From Nematostella vectensis (lineage: Eukaryota; Cnidaria; Anthozoa; Actiniaria; Edwardsiidae): a DNA stretch of 64,000 bases. Below, piece after piece: positions 56,433-64,000 of this stretch. Below the pieces are notes generated by a model. That model was not told the DNA's origin, searched no databases, and saw only the letters and a list, made by a program, of their open reading frames with translations. How positions within the stretch are numbered: the first letter of the stretch is position 1; every line of letters starts with the position of its first letter. Made by a program: the position numbers and the translations under genes. The stretch spans positions 5,463,519-5,527,518 of the forward strand of contig NC_064036.1 of the NCBI RefSeq assembly GCF_932526225.1. Reading direction: 5' to 3'.

Positions 56433-58537
56433 GAACAGCAGTCAATCTATTTTCTTTCTTGGTGTCACCTGCTCGTTTTCCCACACCACATACACAGTCC
56501 CCACACTACACATACTACGCTCTTTGCCTTCCTCCCGGCATTATACATAATCCTTTCACATGATCATACCCCATGCCTTCTAGTAAGCTATCTTGCCTCA
56601 CTCTAGCTACAACCATACCATTACTCCACTCCCCACCCCCACCCCGGGTGCCCCGCACCTAATACTCTAAAAATATTTAACACACTCCCTCTACTGCTCA
56701 CACCACATACTCAGACAGGCAGACAGATTTATAAGAGTGCCGTGCCGTACATAGGCCATTATTCTCTATATAAGTAGGATTGTTTAAAAAAAAGCAGTCA
56801 TAAATGTATTTAGCTACAATGCTGTGGTGTTTTTTGGGGGCTGTTCTGTAAAGTTTGGGAAATGTCTATTTAGTTGTTCGTAAAGAGTATTTTGTCATTT
56901 GGGCATTAAGAAGAAAATGTTCTTGTTTTCCATAGTCCGACAGCGCGGGCAAACCCTCGATTCTGGTGTTTTATAATTTTTGTTGTAGCGACCTCTTTCT
57001 AGTGAGCCTTCTTTATCGCTCCATCACACTCACACTCCATACTCAGTAAGCAATGTACTTTCCTCTCCAAAATCACCACACAAAAACTGACGAATATTCA
57101 TAATTGGTAATAGCAAACAAATAGATTGATTCTGCCATAAAAAAAATGTCTTGAAAAAAAAAAAGAAACTATACAAAAAGCGTCTGCGACTGATGTCGTT
57201 TTGCGCCGTCGTATTTGATAAATCTTTTCCGCAAGCCCATTTCCACATTTCCTTGCGGCGGCATAAGAAATGTTCGGAGAACCAGTGCCGATAAAAGAAA
57301 TCCTGGCGCATTATAAAAGCGCCGCGCCTGTCGCCATAAATTTAAGCAGCTGTTTTTGAGCATCAATATCTCCGAGCTGATAGTCTTGGCATTCTTTTAT
57401 TTTATTATTTTGTTTCGCCCCCCAAGAGTTTATTGGTCATATGTCTGCGGTAAAGAGCAAGCGTTTGATATAACAGTACTTTAGCTGAAGTCATAGAGGA
57501 ATAGTCACAAAGGAATAGTTAGAAAGGCGTACGCAAATTCTTGCTCGCGGATTATTCGCACCAAGGTTACCTTTTAAAGCGTTTGACTTTTCAAACGATA
57601 CCTGCACGTATTTTTTTTTTTTTCACTCCAATGTGCAGAAAACTTCGGCTTTATTCAGCTCTCGCGTCAGAAAAATATCACGGGGAAAACATGTACCCCT
57701 CATGAGCTTCGACAAACGATGCCGACTCAAGTTTTTTTCAATCATTTTCCTGTCTATAATGAAACCTCTCTTGAATTCAAGAGCGATTAGAAACGGATGA
57801 AAATAGTTTTTGAAGAAGTACACAAATCATTTTCACATTTCTGTTAATCTTAATATCTTAATTATGCCAAGAAGTCTACCAATCGTGTAACGGCATAATT
57901 TACTTCGCGAATGAATTTAAGTTTACGTCTACCGCGCCGTGTTTTTTGTGAGTTCAATTAAAATCGCAAATAAGTAGCATCCTTGTTTTTCATGGAATCA
58001 GGTTTTCTACAGTAAAAAGGTAGCGAAATAGTAGGTATTTGTTTCTCATTTTTGCGATTAACCTTTAGGTCCGACTTACTCCAAAACACTCTCCAAACCC
58101 ATTAAAGGGCTTTTTCCTCGAGCTACATGCACCGAACTCCTTGCGCAACACCATAGAAAACATCTTAGGAACTAATGTGAGCCCCCCTTAACTAACGTTT
58201 GTATTCATTTTGATTTTTTTTCAATTCCAAAATATTTATATAATTTTTTGCCACTGCATAACCCAGACTTGCTGCTTATTAGCTGCAAATATATGCAGCT
58301 AGGCATGTCAGTAGTTTTTACCCATGCTTACATGCGGGCTTGTCGCGTAGTCGCAAAGCCGGTTGACGACAAACTTTTGTCAAACGACTGTATAAAAAGC
58401 CAAACGCTGATATTCGACTTTCCAATATATCAAGTATACGTTGCAGGCTCATATATAATCGACTGCTCAATATATTAAGTGTACTTTGTAGACTCATACC
58501 AGTTCATGCGACTCTAATAATAAGAAACCGCCCTTTT

Positions 58538-59587
58538 TCAAATACGATGCAGTCTGAACATGCTCATTAAGATATCCTTGAAGGCTAGGCGAAAGTCTGC
58601 GTTGAATTTTGAGTAAATTATGGGGTTCGCTGCACTGTTTAGTAGAGGCAGTACATAAACAAACACCGTCCCAATAGTCATCTGTGCCTCCTTCGTCAAC
58701 CAGGAGTTGTACACACAATCATGACAGAACTGCACAATGAACATGATTATAAAGAATGGCGCCCAGCAAGTTATAAATGTTCCTATGACGATGGAGAGGG
58801 TCTTGGTAGCTTTGAGCTCTCGAACGATAGATTTACGTCTGCGGCGCTTTTTTCTTGTACTTTCTCTTGTCTGGGTTTCTCTAAACGAGCTTACGACACT
58901 TGTTTCTGTACGATACTCCAGGTGGCCTTGCGAGTCGTTAGCCCGGCGAACCAAACATGCCTGTTTGCGAGCAACTTTAAAGACCATGGAATAAGCAATT
59001 ATTAGAACAACCAAAGGAAGGAAGAAGCTCATTGTTATAGCAAAGGCGTAATAATACTTATCCATTTTCGCGCACGCAGGAAAACTGGCGTTGAAACCGT
59101 CTGGCGACCATGGTTCTGTCAACGAGAGTGACGCGATGACGAACGCGTACAACCAAACCGCGAGAATGGCTATAAAACCTCGGGGTTTGCGCATCTTTTC
59201 GCGGTATGAAAAAGGACAAGAGAGTACAAGGTAGCGATCAATGGCTATCAAGCTCAGGTTGCAGATCGATGCGCCGGAACAGAGCGCGTCCACAAAGATC
59301 CAAAATTTGCAGACAGACAGGCCAAGATCCCAGCACATGAGATGTAACGTGTGATATATCCGAAACGGCATGGATAAACATGCTACCAGCAGATCGCTGA
59401 CGGCCAGTGACCCGATTAAGTAGTTTGTAACACTGCGAAGACGTCGGTATCGATAGATTGCCACACACACTAGTAGGTTTCCGAACAAGTCTAGAAATAA
59501 AATGACAACGACAAACCCTGCCTGAGCGATAAGAGACCATGGGGTGTAGTGGCTACCGCAGGGCTCGCTACTATCACTCCCATTCAT
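58538..59587 (-). CDS. Class A GPCR, biogenic-amine-receptor-like
   Basis: Single exon, 349 residues, ATG at 59585-59587 (the frame continues 16 codons upstream but without ATG), TGA at 58538-58540. Seven helices. Signatures: N-terminal NGS glycosylation site; 'FGNLLV' (N1.50); 'LAVSDLLV' (D2.50); 'CKFWIFVDAL', where the Asp seven residues after the Cys is the amine-binding D3.32; 'AIDRY' at the end of helix 3; 'SFFLPL' (S5.46, P5.50); a basic third loop 'RKKRRRRKS'; 'CWAPFF' (F6.51/F6.52); 'NPIIY' in helix 7. Helix 7 has Leu where amine receptors usually have Y7.43. It should couple to a G protein at the plasma membrane; ligand unknown, an amine being the best guess. Confidence 0.88.
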   Translation of the reverse strand: MNGSDSSEPCGSHYTPWSLIAQAGFVVVILFLDLFGNLLVCVAIYRYRRLRSVTNYLIGSLAVSDLLVACLSMPFRIYHTLHLMCWDLGLSVCKFWIFVDALCSGASICNLSLIAIDRYLVLSCPFSYREKMRKPRGFIAILAVWLYAFVIASLSLTEPWSPDGFNASFPACAKMDKYYYAFAITMSFFLPLVVLIIAYSMVFKVARKQACLVRRANDSQGHLEYRTETSVVSSFRETQTRESTRKKRRRRKSIVRELKATKTLSIVIGTFITCWAPFFIIMFIVQFCHDCVYNSWLTKEAQMTIGTVFVYVLPLLNSAANPIIYSKFNADFRLAFKDILMSMFRLHRI

Positions 59588-60671
59588 GGCCAAACCTCCA
59601 ACAAACCTTGACGGACTAGAGGACTTGGTGCGCAAACGAAGCTGGCTCTGTGTGTCTTAGTGTTATTAGCCCACTCGAGCGCAAACTCGCTTGCACAGTA
59701 ATTTCAAGTGATGTTGATAGATAGCTGCTTCGGCGCACTCACTTGAAACTGTCACTCGCTGACACCTCTTACATTAAGAGCAAGGCAACGGTGTATACGT
59801 CAGAAGGAAGTATGCTATTGACTTCGGATCAAAATACGGAATCCATTCTCGAATTGTTGAGTATTCAAAAGCCCGCCGGCACGCAGGCCTTTGCATTTTG
59901 GAGGGTCTGATGTCAAAAAATCTACTAAATGAAGTTAAACTCACTTTTGGTCGTCTAATGATGATATTGTAGACGCTTGAATGAAAATCGGATGCTGCGC
60001 AAAGATGTACAGGCGCGACGGCGAAGAAGCGATGGCCTTGCATTTTGTTTTTGCTTTCGTACCCAAGTAGGAGTGGAAGATTAAATGAGTTTCCTGTTTA
60101 CTTCACAGTTGAATCATCTGCTACATAAATGGAAATTTTCATATACGCGTAGCCAAGACATCACACAGCTTGCGATGAAATCTTTTTGGGGCCAAATCTA
60201 ACCAATTAAAACCAATTGTGCTTTTTTCGCTGTTCAGTCAAGGCAGTTAAACGTTTGAAAACGTTTTCCTCATTTGATTTGCTATCGGTTACCAAACTTT
60301 TCAGTGATAACCTTTTTTTAGAACTGCTCAACACACAAGCTTCCCCACAGAAGTACCTGCTGATTTTATATGAAATATATTTAACTAAAGATTGGCAATT
60401 TCATATCGGGAAATTGCTGCCTGTGAGGTACAAGGGAGTCTAGTAACTAGTACTTCAACTCTGCTACTCTTCTGATAAAATTGCTAACCTTTCCTTGCCG
60501 TTTCTGCCTGCTTTTTATGATTAAGCCAAAATCGCGCGTAACTTTTTTGCTTTTTGAATATATCAAGGTATCGGCAAGCAAGTCATTTAATAGAATATTT
60601 CGACGACCAGCAATGCTCAAAAGAAGACGTTTACTCTACTAACCTGGTGTTTTTCTTGTTGTTTTTGAGAA

Positions 60672-60780
60672 AAAGCGGGGGCGGATTCAGAAAAAGAAGG
60701 GGGAGGGGGGACGAAGACGCACGAGTTTCAAAAAAGGGGGGGCGGACTTATTGTTCTTCCTAACCTAGATCCGCCACTAA
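60672..60780. mobile_element. Short G-rich element with GGCGGATC-type ends, copy 2
   Basis: Counterpart of 46551-46660, with small changes in the G runs. Same imperfect inverted ends. Confidence 0.5.
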
Positions 60781-60920
60781 AAAAAGTTTCCCCAATAACA
60801 AAGTTTTATTGTTACATTTATTTGCAAGTATCTGCAATTTCCGTATGTTTCTGGCTCTTTTCAGGCTACAATCGCACTTTTCCCTTGCTTGAGTGGAGGC
60901 AGAACACAGGAAAGTTTCTT

Positions 60921-61422
60921 CGCGATGTTCTCGCATGTTCGCCATAGTAAAGTCTCTCCGCGGTGTTCTCGCATGCTCGCCATAGTAAAGCCTCTCCGCG
61001 GTGTTCACGCATGCCTGCCATAGTAAAGTCTCTCCGCGGTGTTCTCGCATGCTCGCCATTGTAAAGTTTCTCCGCGGTGTTCTCGCATGCTTGCCATTGT
61101 AAAGTTTCTCCGCGGTGTTCTCGCATGCTTGTTATTGTAAAGTTTCTCCGCGGTGTTCTCGCATGCTTGCCATATTAAAGTTTCTCCGCGGTGTTCTCGC
61201 ATGTTCGCCATATTAAAGTTTCTCCGCGGTGTTCTCGCATGCTCGCCATAGTAAAGTTTCTCCGCGGTGTTCTCGCATGCTCGCCATAGTAAAGTCTCTC
61301 CGTGGTGTTCTCGCATGCTCGCCATTGTAAAGTCTCCCCGCGGTGTTCTCGCATGCTCGCCATTGTAAAGTCTCTCCCCGGTGTTCTCGCATGCTCGCCA
61401 TTGTAAAGTTCCTCCGCGGTGT
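60921..61422. repeat. 38-bp minisatellite, copy 2, about 13 units
   Basis: Same unit as 46800-47361, but with a different set of variants (many 'gccattgtaaagtttctccg') and two fewer units, so the arrays have been rearranged independently. Confidence 0.95.
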
Positions 61423-62065
61423 GCACATAAAGTATGCTCACAAATTTGATCGCCCCAGGCCATCACATTCGGAACCAAGTCTTTAACCCTTGTGGTATTT
61501 TGAAAGGCGCAACGAATAAGACGTTGTTTCATATGATCATTCGTAAAAGAATACAGTTTTTTTTTATTTGCTTCATCGTTATGACGCTTATTTTTTAAAA
61601 TTTCACACGTTATCAAAAGATGCATTGAAAAAAACTTTTTGGATTAATAGATAATGGCTAGCAATTGCGGCTCCTTTCATATGCATATTTGTTTTCTTTT
61701 TATGGTTGCACTCGTAAAACTCTATTCTGCTTAGCAACACTCTTAGAGTCACGCAAGTATCAACCCGCAGCTCTTCATTGAAAAAAAAAAAGGCATAGAA
61801 TAGTGAAATGGTAAAATTTAGTTTTTTTTTATTATGTTCTACTAAACATCTTCATGGCTCAACGTTTTTCAGTGTATTCCTTACCCAAGATAGCATATGA
61901 TCATAAACGTTTTATACATACTTTTCTGGGGCCTCCGTGAATTAAAACACAATATCATTTTGAACACAATATCATTTCGGTAACCTCTGTTTGTTTCTGA
62001 CAAAGGGTAGCGTTACAATCAGACTCTCCAGGGGAACTGGAGAGAGTAAAAAGATAAACGCATAA

Positions 62066-62597
62066 TACCCAGGTTAGGGATCTCCAATCCCCCAGGTTAG
62101 GGATCTCCTATCCCCCAGGTTAGAGATCTCCTATCCCCTAGCTTAGAGATCTCCTATCCCCTAGGTTAGAGATCTCCTATCCCCTAGCTTAGAGATCTCC
62201 TATCCCCCAGGCTAGAGATCTCCTATCCCCCAGGTTAGGGATCTCCTATCCCCCAGGTTAGAGATCTCCTATCCCCCAGGTTAGGGATCTCCTATCCCCC
62301 AGGTTAGAGATCTCCTATCCCCCAGGTTAGAGATCTCCTATCTCCCAGGTTAGAGATCTCCTATCCCCCAGGTTAGGGATCTCCTATCCCCTAGGTTAGA
62401 GATCTCCTATCCCCTAGGTTAGGGATCTCCTATCCCCCAGGTTAGAGATGTCCTATCCCCCAGGTTAGAGATCTCCTATCCCCCAGGCTAGAGATCTCCT
62501 ATCCCCCAGGTTAGAGATCTCCTATCCCCCAGGTTAGGGATCTCCTATCCCCCAGGTCAGGGATCTCCTATCCCCCAGGTTAGAGATCTCCTATCCG
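62066..62597 (+). repeat. 24-bp minisatellite, right array, about 22 units
   Basis: Same unit as 50879-51372, same orientation. It carries additional 'cctagcttagaga' and 'ccctaggttag' variants. Begins at the exact end of duplication copy 2. Confidence 0.97.
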
Positions 62598-63276
62598 AGT
62601 TAATCCGAGTAAAATCCAAAAGGGTGGGTCAAGAACCAACTCGGAAAAAAAAGAAAATTGGAAAATGTTTTTAATTATGGCAAAAGATGGGATAGGACAT
62701 ATAGGATAGCAGGGCGGGGGGAGCTCTATCCAGTTTTTTTTTTTTTTTTTCAATTTAAAGCGGTCAAGTTACTCAGGGATCCGTTGTATTTGTCTTCATT
62801 CTTATCGTCTAGAACTTACGGATCACGCTAAACGCTTTTTTCGATTACATATTGTGTAGTTCCGGCAAAAAAATACAGTCACTTTTAAGAAAAAGGGCAT
62901 TTACCCCCCTCCCCTCTGGAAATTTCTGGGCGTTTGACCCCCCGGAATTTTCAATCCCCGGGGGCTGGGATGGATATTTTCTGGAACTACACATTGTAGC
63001 TTGATCCTTCATCTAGCCGATTCGTCGGATTAGCGGATACAAAGAGACTAAGAAGAGGTCCAATATCCTGAAAGCATTTCGTTATCGATAGCAGAGCGCT
63101 TGAGAGCTTTAGTCAATGTCTATGTTCGCTGGTACTAACAGATGATATGCGACCTGAAATGAGTAACTCACCCGAGCACCAAGATAGGGCATTCTCAAAA
63201 ACACAGTGTCTTTTGTTTCAGCCAGATTTCTCTTGAAATAATCACTTTAACCCTCTATTTTATCACCCTGGCAATA

Positions 63277-63360
63277 TATACCTATTTTAATAAAGGTTGT
63301 CAGGGCACACGGCGAATAGCAATTGCCAAATGGCAGTTCTACGTTCGAAATGTGCCGATG
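63277..63360. mobile_element. MITE family B, partial copy
   Basis: Left terminus only: 'tatacctattttaataaagg', then 'ggcgaatagcaattgccaaa' and 'tggcagttct', matching 12325-12400. No right end found. Confidence 0.6.
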
Positions 63361-63547
63361 ATTAGTAATTATCTTTAAAAAATTAAGGTGGTAAAAATGC
63401 TCAAGTGATGTCAGAACCATTAATTACATTTTAAATCTATAGTCATATGTTTGATTTATTTTGCTGGAGTTGGAGATAATTTTTTTTTATTTATTTAAAC
63501 AATATTTAGTCTCAAAAGCAGAAAGCTTATCTAGGGGGACTTATGCT

Positions 63548-63665
63548 TTTAGTAATACAAAAATAAACGGGGACAAAGAGCAGACACGGCAAAGGGCTGC
63601 CTGTGGTGAAATCTCAGCGTGGACGTCCTTAAAAAAAGTCCTTATAAAAAAAAAGAGTGTAATAA
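63548..63665 (+). repeat. Diverged third copy of the duplication's left end
   Basis: 'gaaatctcagcgtggacg' followed by 'ccttataaaaaaaaagagtg' aligns with 'gaaatctcaggctggacg' and 'tcttataaaaaaaagagtgt' at 37405-37462 and the equivalent in copy 2. Roughly 80% alike. Similarity fades after 63665. Confidence 0.6.
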
Positions 63666-64000
63666 AACTCATAATCACAAAATCAAATTACTGAGGAAAT
63701 GCAAACGAAATTGGCCGAAGTTAGCTGAACTAACCCAAGCGCATCCGAAAACACCCGATTTTCAGCAAATTTCTTTTGTTTTCTTTTGTTTAACACGCTT
63801 TCGGACTCTCGAACTCGATCAACTATAAATTTCCATTGGATTTTCATACTGTATTTCTTCCTCAATAACTCCAACAGTCGTTAGCTCGAACTCCCATTAT
63901 CTAGAAATGATTTCCTTTTCCTTTCGAAATATTTTTTTCCCTTTTAAGTTATTGTATATATTTATTATTGATAGCTTGTACCGCAATCGAATTACAGAGG

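Larger units (their letters stand above)
51373..62065. repeat. Segmental duplication, copy 2 (about 10.7 kb), inside a minisatellite
   Basis: Begins 'taataaaaggactcgatc' at 51373 directly after a satellite unit and ends 'aagataaacgcataa' at 62065, directly before 'tacccaggttaggg' of the right array. Both flanks are the same 24-bp repeat, so this copy looks inserted into an existing array. Confidence 0.95.
62598..64000. other. Intergenic; no gene seen
   Basis: Holds a poly-T tract (62737-62750), C/G-rich stretches near 62900-62970, a partial family B MITE and a diverged fragment of the duplication's left end. No open frame I would support. Confidence 0.4.

Noticed and set aside
37318-62065. 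The duplication as a giant transposon
   Set aside because: No terminal repeats, target duplication or transposase found at its borders.

Overview
Eukaryotic, animal DNA. Long intron-rich genes with GT-AG introns, many short MITE-like elements, simple repeats and minisatellites, and moderate base composition point to a cnidarian, most likely an anthozoan sea anemone such as Nematostella. The species call is inference from gene content and genome style; no database was searched.

Layout: (1) 880-1752, minus strand: a single-exon HSF-type DNA-binding protein. (2) 1753-3252: intergenic, with a striking pair of E2F-like sites and a CCAAT box. (3) 3253-35077, plus strand: one large gene that I could splice by hand into 45 coding exons (7563 nt, 2520 residues plus stop, open throughout). 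It encodes 17 consecutive PLAT domains and is a LOXHD1 homologue, the vertebrate hair-cell stereocilia protein. All but one of the borders between domains are phase-1 introns. Its introns hold MITEs, a LINE 3' fragment with a (TATC)n tail, and a remarkable series of tandem repeats that start or stop at exon edges and copy splice sites. (4) 35757-36130: a 32-bp minisatellite. (5) 37318-48015 and 51373-62065: two near-identical copies of a 10.7-kb segment. Each has a plus-strand multi-span membrane protein gene, a minus-strand amine-receptor-like GPCR, a long hairpin and two minisatellites. Copy 2 lies inside a 24-bp minisatellite array (50879-51372 on its left, 62066-62597 on its right). Both genes are intact in copy 2; in copy 1 the GPCR is frameshifted by a 29-bp deletion and the membrane protein tail is truncated. 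(6) A diverged fragment of the left end of this segment recurs near 63548-63665.

How the genes relate: the PLAT protein is probably a structural, membrane-associated protein of ciliated mechanosensory cells. The membrane protein/GPCR pair travels together as a duplicated cassette, with no evidence of joint function beyond linkage. The most unusual feature is the recurrent multiplication of splice-site-bearing exon edges in the PLAT gene, including one case (25530-25673) where two extra upstream acceptors are spaced exactly 72 bp apart and stay in frame.
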